NCBI GenBank assembly: GCA_014305015.1 | Contig: JACRUB010000126.1 | Coordinates: forward strand, 1-5,413 | From: Vulcanimicrobiota bacterium | GTDB lineage: Bacteria; Vulcanimicrobiota; Vulcanimicrobiia; Vulcanimicrobiales; Vulcanimicrobiaceae | Direction: 5' to 3' | DNA length: 5,413 nucleotides | Part shown: piece after piece, positions 1-5,413 of the stretch | How positions within the stretch are numbered: the stretch's first letter is position 1 | Layout: the number at the start of each line of letters is the position of its first letter | Program-made: the position numbers and the translations under genes | Notes under the pieces: model-generated | Told to the model about the DNA's origin: nothing | Seen by the model: only the letters and a program-made list of their open reading frames with translations | The model's database searches: none

Positions 1-22
1 TCGAGGCCGTCGGAGAGGTACG

Positions 23-337
23 TCAGGTCCGACTCGTAGGAATCGAGGTTGACGTCGCCACCGGCGTCGGGCTCGGGGCGCCCGCTGCCACTGCCGAGAT
101 GTCGACGCGGGAAGTATAGGGGCTTACATACTGGGGAGAGCGTTGACGCGCTGATGGCCGACGACCGGGAACCGTCAGATTCAATGTAGCGGTGGTCATT
201 TGCTTGTTGACGGGAGGCACATACGTACCGGGCGGTGCACTGGCACCACCGCCGCCACCGCCACACCCTGCGACAAGGGCAACCATCCCCATAGAAACCA
301 AAGCATAATTAAGGCGTGTAGAACGCGTGGCGGCCAT
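23..337 (-). CDS. Small Ser/Thr/Pro-rich lipoprotein of unknown function (possibly frameshifted)
   Basis: Product of 104 residues if read from the ATG at 337. The first 24 residues form a type II (lipoprotein) signal peptide: Arg at 5 and 8, a hydrophobic stretch and the lipobox VAGC, with Cys25 as the predicted lipidated residue. Six glycines follow, then a Pro-rich spacer, a short beta-type segment (TATLNLTVP), a basic stretch and QYVSP. The last 30 or so residues are Ala/Ser/Thr/Pro-rich. I recognise the layout from lipoproteins of Eremiobacterota-like bacteria (memory only); no enzymatic function can be assigned. The frame can be extended upstream to 439, but that would place the signal peptide internally and overlap the preceding oxidoreductase gene, so 337 is preferred; no strong ribosome binding site is visible there. 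It lies 52 bp downstream of the oxidoreductase on the same strand. Another minus-strand frame stays open to the window edge and looks protein-like, so the stop at 23-25 may result from a frameshift. Confidence 0.6.
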   Translation of the reverse strand: MAATRSTRLNYALVSMGMVALVAGCGGGGGGASAPPGTYVPPVNKQMTTATLNLTVPGRRPSARQRSPQYVSPYTSRVDISAVAAGAPSPTPVATSTSIPTSRT

Positions 338-389
338 ATTGTTGATATCGGCAGGGCGGCGTCCGGGTTGATGCTCGCCGCGGGGCACT

Positions 390-1613
390 TTAGGCGGTCC
401 AATCCAACATGGATTTCCACTCATTTTCGGGGTAGGCAACTTTGCCTTTGATCGCCTCGACGTACTTGCGCTTGCCTGCCCGGTTGCCTTTACCGAGGAG
501 CAGCCCCCCGACTAGCCGGCCCTTTAAGAAGTAGAGGGCGCGATAATGCTTGGCTGCCGTGTCAACCTTAGTGACGGTATCCAGGTCTTGGCGGTATTCC
601 GGCGAGAGGCCGAACTGGGTAATCGTTTGCTCTGTGAAAAGCATGCTCGAATATTCCGGCACGTCGTGGTAGCGCTGATCGCCGCCCGCCATGTTAATTG
701 CGACGACTTTGCCGTGCGCGCCGGCGTTGTTCCAGGTTCCCATGCGGTAGCGCATCTCCAAAATGGGATCGTAAAAGTCTGCGATGTCGCCGGCGGCAAA
801 AATGCCTTTCACCTTGGTTTCCAAGCGATCGTCGCACACGATGCCATTTGAGGTCGTCTCAACGCCGGTCCCGTCGAGGACTTCGGTATTCATCGCCAGG
901 CCAAGCCCAAAACCGAAGCACTGTCCTTCGATTTTAGTGCCATTTTCGGTAATGACCTTCGTCACGACGCCGTTGCTGCGCACCATCTCCTTGACGTTGT
1001 CGTTGTAGTGCATGTGCACGCCATCTTCACGCGCGGCATGATCGACCATTTCGCCCGCGACTTCATCCAGCATGCGACGCAAAAAACGCGGACCCCGCAT
1101 GATCCAATGCGTCTCCATTCCGCGCTTCGCAAACGCCTCGGCAAGTTCGTAAGCAATGAACGACCCGCCGACCGCCACCGCCGCCTTGGAATCTTCCAAC
1201 TGCTCGGAGAGCGCCTTCGTATCGCTCATATATTGAAAATTGTAGACGTTCGCGGCGCCCGGGGCTCCCGGAAACTCCGGAAAATTCGGACGTCCGCCGG
1301 TAGCAACGAGGAGCGCATCGTACGGATATGACTTGCCGGCCGCGAGAATGTATTTTTCCTCAGCTACAATGCGATCGACCGGCGTCTCCAAAAGCAATGT
1401 TATGGAATTCTTATCGTGCCACGCCTGATCGCGAATAATGACCTTCTGTTCGGTCACTTGCTTGCGCAACAATGGCGGAAGCGCGATGCGGTTATAGAGC
1501 GTGTAGGGCTCGTCGGTGAACATCGTGATTGAGCACTCGGCGTCGGCTTTTCGCAACTGCTCCGCTGCGGTCGTACCGGCAAACCCGTTTCCAACGATCA
1601 CATACTTCTTCAC
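390..1613 (-). CDS. FAD-dependent pyridine-nucleotide oxidoreductase, NirB/rubredoxin-reductase type
   Basis: A 407-residue two-dinucleotide-binding-domain flavoprotein, presumably cytoplasmic, moving electrons between NAD(P)H and an unidentified acceptor. FAD binding is shown by GNGFAG at residues 8-13 right at the N-terminus, ATGGRP at 104-109 and the AAGDIADF motif at 273-280. YNRIALPPLL at 40-49 matches the segment seen in NirB and rubredoxin reductases. The second Rossmann motif, at 149-154, reads GGSFIA instead of GGGxIG, and the acidic residue expected at the end of the next strand is Met/Arg (WIMRG, 170-174), so NADH use is uncertain. The three cysteines (27, 232, 260) do not form a CxxxxC redox pair, so it is not a thioredoxin- or lipoamide-type reductase. 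The C-terminal part, with FLKGRLVGGLLLG near 362-374, fits the reductase C-terminal domain. The start codon is GTG, with AAAGG nine bases upstream (plus-strand 1623-1627). Length is normal for the family. The electron acceptor cannot be read from the neighbourhood. Confidence 0.9.
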   Translation of the reverse strand: MKKYVIVGNGFAGTTAAEQLRKADAECSITMFTDEPYTLYNRIALPPLLRKQVTEQKVIIRDQAWHDKNSITLLLETPVDRIVAEEKYILAAGKSYPYDALLVATGGRPNFPEFPGAPGAANVYNFQYMSDTKALSEQLEDSKAAVAVGGSFIAYELAEAFAKRGMETHWIMRGPRFLRRMLDEVAGEMVDHAAREDGVHMHYNDNVKEMVRSNGVVTKVITENGTKIEGQCFGFGLGLAMNTEVLDGTGVETTSNGIVCDDRLETKVKGIFAAGDIADFYDPILEMRYRMGTWNNAGAHGKVVAINMAGGDQRYHDVPEYSSMLFTEQTITQFGLSPEYRQDLDTVTKVDTAAKHYRALYFLKGRLVGGLLLGKGNRAGKRKYVEAIKGKVAYPENEWKSMLDWTA

Positions 1614-1653
1614 TGGAGGCCGCCTTTCGCCGGGCCCAGAAGCGGCTCCTTAA

Positions 1654-2007
1654 GTGGAAGTCCGGCTGGTTCAACTTCTCGCATCCTTTATCGGCGTATC
1701 GAGTGACTACGCACTAGCTAGACTCGAACTGACGTACCGTCACCCGAAAATCAAAGCCCCGCCCCTGATCGAGCGCCTTTCGGATGCTTCGGAGGAAACG
1801 CTCCGCTTTGAATGGCACGCGGTTGAGGCGGAACTTGAAGCCGCCGTAGCCTACGTGAAACAGATCGAGACCCACCGCAGTAGTCCCATTCGCAAAGACC
1901 CTGCCTTCGGATGGCTGGAACGCAGCACGAGGCAATTGGATCAATACGTTAGAGCCGTACGCTGGGTGCTCACGGTCACCGAACACGAGGAGGATCACCA
2001 TGGATAA
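1654..2007 (+). CDS. Conserved-looking hypothetical protein, helical, first gene of a coupled pair
   Basis: A 117-residue protein I do not recognise. It starts at a GTG directly after an in-frame TAA (1651-1653), so no longer version exists, and there is no good internal ATG. No clear Shine-Dalgarno sequence precedes it. There is no signal peptide; the first 20 residues are mildly hydrophobic but too short and polar for a convincing membrane anchor. Residues about 35-75 (Glu/Ala/Leu-rich) and 85-110 should be helical. The C-terminus is rich in His and acidic residues (TEHEEDHHG). It contains no cysteine. The stop codon overlaps the start of the phasin-like gene by 8 bases, so both are probably made together. 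Reality as a gene is supported by this tight overlap, by the strong ribosome binding site for the second gene lying inside it and by an amino-acid composition typical of a soluble protein. Function is unknown; a partner or regulator of the phasin-like protein is only a guess from context. Confidence 0.72.
   Translation: MEVRLVQLLASFIGVSSDYALARLELTYRHPKIKAPPLIERLSDASEETLRFEWHAVEAELEAAVAYVKQIETHRSSPIRKDPAFGWLERSTRQLDQYVRAVRWVLTVTEHEEDHHG
1987..1993 (+). promoter_or_regulatory. Strong ribosome binding site of the phasin-like gene
   Basis: GAGGAGG, six bases before the ATG at 2000. It lies inside the end of the upstream reading frame, fixes the start of the second gene and supports translational coupling. 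Confidence 0.85.
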
Positions 2008-2365
2008 TAACGATGCCGTCAAAAAAGCGCTCGAACAAGCACGCGAGATGCAAAAGAATATCGGCGATGCGGTCAACAAACAGCACGAAGCGATGAAACC
2101 GCTGATTGAAGAATCGGTGCGGAACGCAAAAGACTTGCAGACCACGCTCACCAAACACGCGCAAGAGAGCAGCGCCCTTACGCAAGAACAAACGCAGCGG
2201 GCGCTGGGCCATCTTCAGAACTTCATGCGCATCGGACAAGATGCAATGCGCAGCTCGGCCGAGCAAGCGCGATCCCAAGTACAGCAGATGATGGATCAGT
2301 CAAAGCAAGCCGCGGAATCTACGGCCGAAGCCGTCGGCAAGAAAAAGGAAGACGTTAAGCCGTAG
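2000..2365 (+). CDS. Phasin-like amphipathic helical protein
   Basis: A 121-residue, soluble and almost wholly helical protein. It has only two prolines (34 and 121), no Cys, Trp or Tyr, one Phe (75), and is rich in Gln, Ala, Glu, Lys and Met. Long amphipathic helices are expected over about 3-60 and 62-112, with the stretch RIGQDAMRSSAEQARSQVQQ (77-96) resembling phasin family proteins, which coat polyhydroxyalkanoate granules. The tail (GKKKEDVK, 113-120) is basic and polar. The start is well fixed by GAGGAGG at 1987-1993. It overlaps the preceding gene by 8 bases (2000-2007), and its stop lies one base from the stop of the convergent amidohydrolase. Low-complexity helical composition makes similarity to phasins easy to overstate: a generic coiled-coil or stress-type protein is the main alternative. 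No PHA synthase gene is in the window. Confidence 0.75.
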   Translation: MDNNDAVKKALEQAREMQKNIGDAVNKQHEAMKPLIEESVRNAKDLQTTLTKHAQESSALTQEQTQRALGHLQNFMRIGQDAMRSSAEQARSQVQQMMDQSKQAAESTAEAVGKKKEDVKP

Positions 2366-2366
2366 G

Positions 2367-3524
2367 CTAGCCGCGGAGCCCCAACTCCACCATCATTTTA
2401 TAGCCGACATCCAATGCGCGCTCGTCAATATCGAAGCGCGCATTGTGATGTGCGTATGACGAACTATCTGCCCCGCGGACCCCGACGACGAAATATGCTC
2501 CGGGCCGCTCCTTCTGCATGAACGACATGTCTTCTGCCCACATGATGATGTCGTGCTCGACCACATTCTCGGGGCCGAGCGCGCGCTTTGCGACTTCACG
2601 AACGATCTCGTTCGTTTCGATATCGTTGACCGTCGGTGGATAGCCCCAGCGGTATTTGAATTCGTAATCGATGCGCGTCGCGTCGCACACGCCTCTGAGA
2701 ATACGTTCGATGCGCTCCGGCATTGACGCGCGAACGTCAGCATCGAAGGAGCGGATCGTGCCTTCCATATGCGCTTCATCGGGAATGACGTTGAACGTTG
2801 AACCGCTATGAAATTTCCCGACCGTGAAGACTGCGGGGTCTTTCGGCGCAATCTCGCGACTGACGATCGACTGCACCATTGTGACGAAATACGAGCCCGC
2901 TGCGATGGGATCGATTGCCTTATCCGGCATGGCACCGTGGCCGCCTTTGCCGCGCAGCGTTAAGTGAAACTCATCCGAGCTTGCAAAGAATGCGCCGTCT
3001 CGCACCCCGATATTGCCGACTTCGAGCCCGCTGTACAGATGCAACGCAAATGTACGATCGACGTGCGGATTATCAAGCGCCCCGTCTTCGATCATCAACT
3101 TGTTTCCGGCGTGGCCTTCTTCACCCGGCTGGAAACAGAACACGAGGGTTCCCGGAATTTCCGCGCGTCGTCGTGCCAGCTCGCGCGTGGCACAGAGCAA
3201 AATCGCGATATGGCCATCGTGTCCGCAGGCGTGCATCATGCCGTCGTGCTTGGATTTATACGGAACGTCATTCAGCTCGGTGATGGGTAACGCATCGATA
3301 TCAGCACGGAGCAGCGTTACCGGCCCGGGCTTGCCGCCCTTGAGCGTCCCGAGAATGCCGGTTTGGCCTATGCCCGTGCGCAGATCGTCCAGATTGAGCT
3401 TGCGAAGCTCGGCCTCGATAAACGCGGCCGTCTTGTGCTCGACCATCGAGAGCTCGGGGTTCTCATGAAAGTGGCGCCGGATCCGAACGAGTTCGTCGTG
3501 CGGTACCTCTTGCGAAGCAATCAT
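2367..3524 (-). CDS. M20-family metallo-amidohydrolase (N-acyl amino acid / hippurate hydrolase type)
   Basis: A 385-residue cytoplasmic enzyme of the M20 family, subfamily M20D, which removes acyl groups from N-acyl amino acids (hippurate, N-acetyl-amino acids, indole-acetyl conjugates, N-acetyl-diaminopimelate). Visible motifs, in order: RRHFHENPELS (16-26), RADIDALPI (73-81), HACGHDGH (98-105, ligands Cys100 and His102), PGEEG (133-137, Glu135/136), LHL (161-163, His162), the lid-domain motif GKGGHGAMP (192-200) and the late AHHN (358-361). All catalytic and metal residues are present and the length is normal, so the enzyme should be active. The substrate cannot be told from sequence alone. 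The frame is open up to 3701, but that extension overlaps the upstream gene and has an Arg/Ser-rich composition unlike the family; the ATG at 3524 gives the usual N-terminus. Its ribosome binding site is weak. It starts 31 bp after the TonB-domain gene on the same strand, so cotranscription is possible. Confidence 0.95.
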   Translation of the reverse strand: MIASQEVPHDELVRIRRHFHENPELSMVEHKTAAFIEAELRKLNLDDLRTGIGQTGILGTLKGGKPGPVTLLRADIDALPITELNDVPYKSKHDGMMHACGHDGHIAILLCATRELARRRAEIPGTLVFCFQPGEEGHAGNKLMIEDGALDNPHVDRTFALHLYSGLEVGNIGVRDGAFFASSDEFHLTLRGKGGHGAMPDKAIDPIAAGSYFVTMVQSIVSREIAPKDPAVFTVGKFHSGSTFNVIPDEAHMEGTIRSFDADVRASMPERIERILRGVCDATRIDYEFKYRWGYPPTVNDIETNEIVREVAKRALGPENVVEHDIIMWAEDMSFMQKERPGAYFVVGVRGADSSSYAHHNARFDIDERALDVGYKMMVELGLRG

Positions 3525-3555
3525 GAGCGCCGCTTCAACAGCTAAGCGTCCGCTC

Positions 3556-4359
3556 CTACATCGCGAACGATTGAATGAAATAGTAAAGCGACGGGACCGG
3601 CTTGCATAAGAATTGTGCGGTGCGGTATTTCGCTTGCGCGGCGGCGCGGAGTCCCGGGGTATCAAACGGCGCAAAGCCGCTCCCTCCGAAAAGCCACGCA
3701 TCGATGATGTTGCTATCTTTGTCCAGCAACACTTTGCTTACAACGCTGACGGGCCCATTATAGGAACTCGCCATGGCCGGCGGATATTCAACGTGCGCAG
3801 CCTGCACGAGAGTCGCGGGGACGTAGCGCTTTCCGCACGTTCCGGGGCCCGGCATGTCGCGCTCAAATGCAACGGGGCCACTTCTCGGAGCGGAGGCAAT
3901 AATCTGATCGTTCGTTGCGGCGCCAGTTTCTTTGAGGCCGTTGCGCTCGGCTTCCACATCGTATGGGGAAATCTGGCAGCCCGCATGCGCATGACCCGCA
4001 AAGTCGACGTCGTCGACCCACGCGTCTTGTACCGTTTCCGCTTTTGGCAGCGTGAAGTATTGCGGCGCAGATTCATAATCGACGTATTTCAGATACTCCT
4101 GGCCGCTGTGCGTGTAGGTTTGGTGAAGGGTGCGTTTGAGTTCGACATTTTCAAACGGCGTTAAATAACCGGCCGTCGTGCCGGTGTATACGCCGAGATG
4201 CCCGGTCACCACACGCGGCGCAAGCCCGGCGAGCACATATCCGTACAAGGTGTCGGAGACTTTCACGACGTTCGACGGCTCGGCACCGCAGATTTCGGTT
4301 GCGGCGGCGGCGGGCGCTACGCAGGCGAGAAAAAGCCCGACGACTATAAGGAAACGCAC
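3556..4359 (-). CDS. Secreted protein with TonB-like C-terminal domain
   Basis: A 267-residue exported protein. The N-terminus is a Sec signal peptide (Arg2, hydrophobic 3-14, likely cut after AAAA at 17-20). Residues 21-180 form a region I do not recognise, rich in Tyr, Thr and Ala, with FAGHAHAGCQISPYD at 120-134. Residues about 182-267 look like a TonB C-terminal fold: EYPPAM (191-196), NGPVSVVSKVLLDKDSNI (201-218), the GGSGFAPFDTPGLRAAA segment (225-241), then YRTAQFLCKPV (245-255). Mature cysteines are at 24, 128, 175 and 252, compatible with periplasmic disulfides. Unlike a true TonB it has no retained N-terminal anchor or Pro-rich spanning region, so energy transduction to outer-membrane receptors is doubtful; related stand-alone domains occur in many proteins annotated as 'energy transducer TonB'. 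The start is GTG with AAGAG seven bases upstream (plus-strand 4367-4371). It probably precedes the amidohydrolase in a transcript and is divergent from the E1 gene. Confidence 0.82.
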   Translation of the reverse strand: MRFLIVVGLFLACVAPAAAATEICGAEPSNVVKVSDTLYGYVLAGLAPRVVTGHLGVYTGTTAGYLTPFENVELKRTLHQTYTHSGQEYLKYVDYESAPQYFTLPKAETVQDAWVDDVDFAGHAHAGCQISPYDVEAERNGLKETGAATNDQIIASAPRSGPVAFERDMPGPGTCGKRYVPATLVQAAHVEYPPAMASSYNGPVSVVSKVLLDKDSNIIDAWLFGGSGFAPFDTPGLRAAAQAKYRTAQFLCKPVPSLYYFIQSFAM

Positions 4360-4407
4360 GGGCGCGCTCTTGGCCGCAGGAGTTGCGATTACCCCCGGAC
4401 GATGTAG

Positions 4408-4426
4408 CTCTCCCGATGATGGAGAG
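4408..4426 (+). promoter_or_regulatory. Perfect 6-bp inverted repeat around the tandem start codons of the E1 gene
   Basis: CTCTCC at 4408-4413 and GGAGAG at 4421-4426 are exact complements, separated by a 7-base loop (CGATGAT) holding the first ATG and most of the second. In RNA this would be a small hairpin at the initiation site, where no good Shine-Dalgarno sequence is seen. It may affect translation or be chance; a 6-bp stem is weak evidence. Confidence 0.25.
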
Positions 4427-5413
4427 ACCTACGGCCGCCCCGCAGCGGCATGGCTTGAGCGACGATCAACTCAAGGCGATGCTCTACACGATGCTCATGC
4501 AGCGCACGCTTGAGAACCGCGGATTTCAGCTCAACCGCCAGGGCAAGATTCCGTTTGCCTCGGCGAGCGAAGGGCACGAAGCGGTGCAGGCGGGCGCGGC
4601 GATGGCCTTCGTGCGCGGCAAAGATATTTTGGTTCCGTACTATCGCGATCTCGGACTCGACCTCGGCATCGGACTCACGGCGTATGAAGTGCTGCTTTCA
4701 CTCTTTGCGCGCGCGGCGGATCATTCGGGTGGGCGGCAGTTTCCGCATCACTATGCGAGCAAGCGTCTCGGACGCTTCACGATCTCTTCAATCATTGCAG
4801 CGCAGACATCCCACGCCGTCGGAGCCGCGTATGCGCTCAAGCTGCGCAAAGAGACGGACCGCGTCGTACTCACCACCTTCGGCGACGGAGCCACCAGTGA
4901 GGGCGAATGGCACGAGTCGCTTAACTTCGCATCCGTCCATAAGTTGCCGATCGTGTTTCTCTGTGAAAACAACGAATGGGCCATCTCGACGCCGCAGCGC
5001 CACCAGATGGCAATTAAGGATATCTCTATGAAGGCGGCCGGCTACGGCATGCCGGGTCTGCGGGTGGACGGGTTCGATCCGATCGCGTGCTACGCGGCTA
5101 CCAAAGAGGCGATGGACCGGGCGCGCAGCGGCGGCGGCCCGACGTTGATTGAGGCGAAGTGCTACCGCTTTCTGTCACATACCACCGACGATGACGACAT
5201 GACCTACCGCACGCGCCAGGAAGTCGACGAACGCCGCAAGGACGACCCGGTTCCGAAATTCGAACGATTCCTCGTCGAAAATGGGGTAATGAGCAGCCAG
5301 GACCTGGACGGCCTCAAACGCCGCGTTCTCGAAGAGATCAACGACGCAACCGACCGCGCGGAACATATGCCCTACCCGCCCACGAGCGATCTCTCCATGC
5401 AACTGCACGAGGG
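4416..5413 (+). CDS. 2-oxoacid dehydrogenase E1 component, alpha subunit (branched-chain type), 3' partial
   Basis: The first 332 residues of a thiamine-diphosphate-dependent E1 alpha subunit, which with an E1 beta decarboxylates a 2-oxoacid and passes the acyl group to the lipoyl E2. Motifs: ASEGHEAVQ (50-58), YYRDLG (75-80), GRQFPHHYASKRL (106-118), TSHAVGAAYALKLR (131-144), the ThDP/Mg site beginning GDGATSEGEWHESLN (156-170) and closing at ENNEWAIS (184-191), GLRVDGFDP (214-222), and the phosphorylation-loop equivalent SHTTDDDDMTYR (254-265) with the catalytic-type His255. The GRQFPHHY and loop segments match branched-chain 2-oxoacid dehydrogenase better than pyruvate dehydrogenase; an acetoin- or pyruvate-type substrate is not excluded. 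Most of the family's length is present, so few residues should lie beyond the edge, where an E1 beta gene is expected. Two ATGs in a row (4416 and 4419) start the frame; no clear ribosome binding site precedes them. A TTG at 4383 is in frame, but AGGAG abuts it directly, so it is unlikely. Confidence 0.93.
   Translation, partial: MMERPTAAPQRHGLSDDQLKAMLYTMLMQRTLENRGFQLNRQGKIPFASASEGHEAVQAGAAMAFVRGKDILVPYYRDLGLDLGIGLTAYEVLLSLFARAADHSGGRQFPHHYASKRLGRFTISSIIAAQTSHAVGAAYALKLRKETDRVVLTTFGDGATSEGEWHESLNFASVHKLPIVFLCENNEWAISTPQRHQMAIKDISMKAAGYGMPGLRVDGFDPIACYAATKEAMDRARSGGGPTLIEAKCYRFLSHTTDDDDMTYRTRQEVDERRKDDPVPKFERFLVENGVMSSQDLDGLKRRVLEEINDATDRAEHMPYPPTSDLSMQLHE

Noticed and set aside
356..381. Inverted repeat GCGGCG/CGCCGC with a 14-base loop between the oxidoreductase and the lipoprotein
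   Set aside because: No T tract follows, the loop is long and the bases are common in GC-rich DNA, so it is not supported as a terminator.
1721..1729. GTTCGAGTC on the minus strand, resembling a tRNA T-loop
   Set aside because: The flanking bases do not form a T-stem, there is no acceptor stem or CCA, and it lies inside a coding region.
1714..2154. Minus-strand open frame of 146 codons
   Set aside because: It is antisense to the coupled gene pair, and its Phe/Cys/Ser-rich product has no recognisable domain or start signal.
3525..3701. N-terminal extension of the amidohydrolase reading frame by 59 residues
   Set aside because: It overlaps the end of the TonB-domain gene, is Arg/Ser-rich and unlike the family; the ATG at 3524 gives the standard N-terminus.
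3613..4164. Plus-strand open frame of 183 codons
   Set aside because: It is antisense to the TonB-domain gene, which has a signal peptide and a recognisable domain; the antisense product is Arg-rich with no motif.
4345..4350. TATAAG as a possible -10 element for the E1 gene
   Set aside because: No acceptable -35 sequence lies about 17 bases upstream, and the site is inside the divergent gene's signal-peptide coding region.
4178..4513. Plus-strand open frame of 111 codons across the E1 gene start
   Set aside because: It overlaps both the TonB-domain gene and the E1 alpha coding start in other frames, and its product has no motif.
1..5413. Mobile element, phage, CRISPR or defence system
   Set aside because: No transposase, integrase, terminal inverted repeat, direct-repeat array or defence domain is seen; every gene is compatible with ordinary chromosome.

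Overview
The window is GC-rich bacterial chromosomal DNA, densely coding, with seven genes and no RNA gene, CRISPR array, insertion sequence or phage gene visible. Two small secreted proteins hint at the lineage. One is a lipoprotein whose lipobox cysteine is followed by a run of glycines and later by a QYVSP motif. The other is an exported protein ending in a TonB-like C-terminal domain with a CKPV segment. From memory both styles are common in Candidatus Eremiobacterota (WPS-2) and relatives. This taxonomic reading is an inference, not a result.

Layout. Positions 23-337 (minus): small Ser/Thr/Pro-rich lipoprotein, possibly frameshifted near the window edge. Positions 390-1613 (minus, GTG start): FAD-dependent pyridine-nucleotide oxidoreductase of the NirB / rubredoxin-reductase type. 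Positions 1654-2007 and 2000-2365 (plus): a two-gene unit with an 8-base overlap, encoding an unknown helical 117-residue protein and a phasin-like amphipathic helical protein. Positions 2367-3524 (minus): complete M20-family amidohydrolase with all metal ligands. Positions 3556-4359 (minus, GTG start): secreted protein with a TonB-like C-terminal domain. Position 4416 to the window end (plus): thiamine-diphosphate-dependent 2-oxoacid dehydrogenase E1 alpha subunit, closest by motif to branched-chain 2-oxoacid dehydrogenase and cut by the edge a little before its expected C-terminus.

How the parts relate. There are two divergent junctions, with 40 bp (1614-1653) and 56 bp (4360-4415) between start codons, and one very tight convergent junction with a single base between stop codons (2366). 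The phasin-like pair looks translationally coupled. The amidohydrolase and the TonB-domain gene are 31 bp apart on the same strand and may be cotranscribed, as may the oxidoreductase and the lipoprotein (52 bp). The genes do not form one obvious pathway. The window looks like ordinary metabolic chromosome with lineage-specific small proteins. The points most worth following are the coupled pair, the degenerate dinucleotide-binding motif of the oxidoreductase, the possible frameshift in the lipoprotein and the large unknown N-terminal part of the TonB-domain protein.
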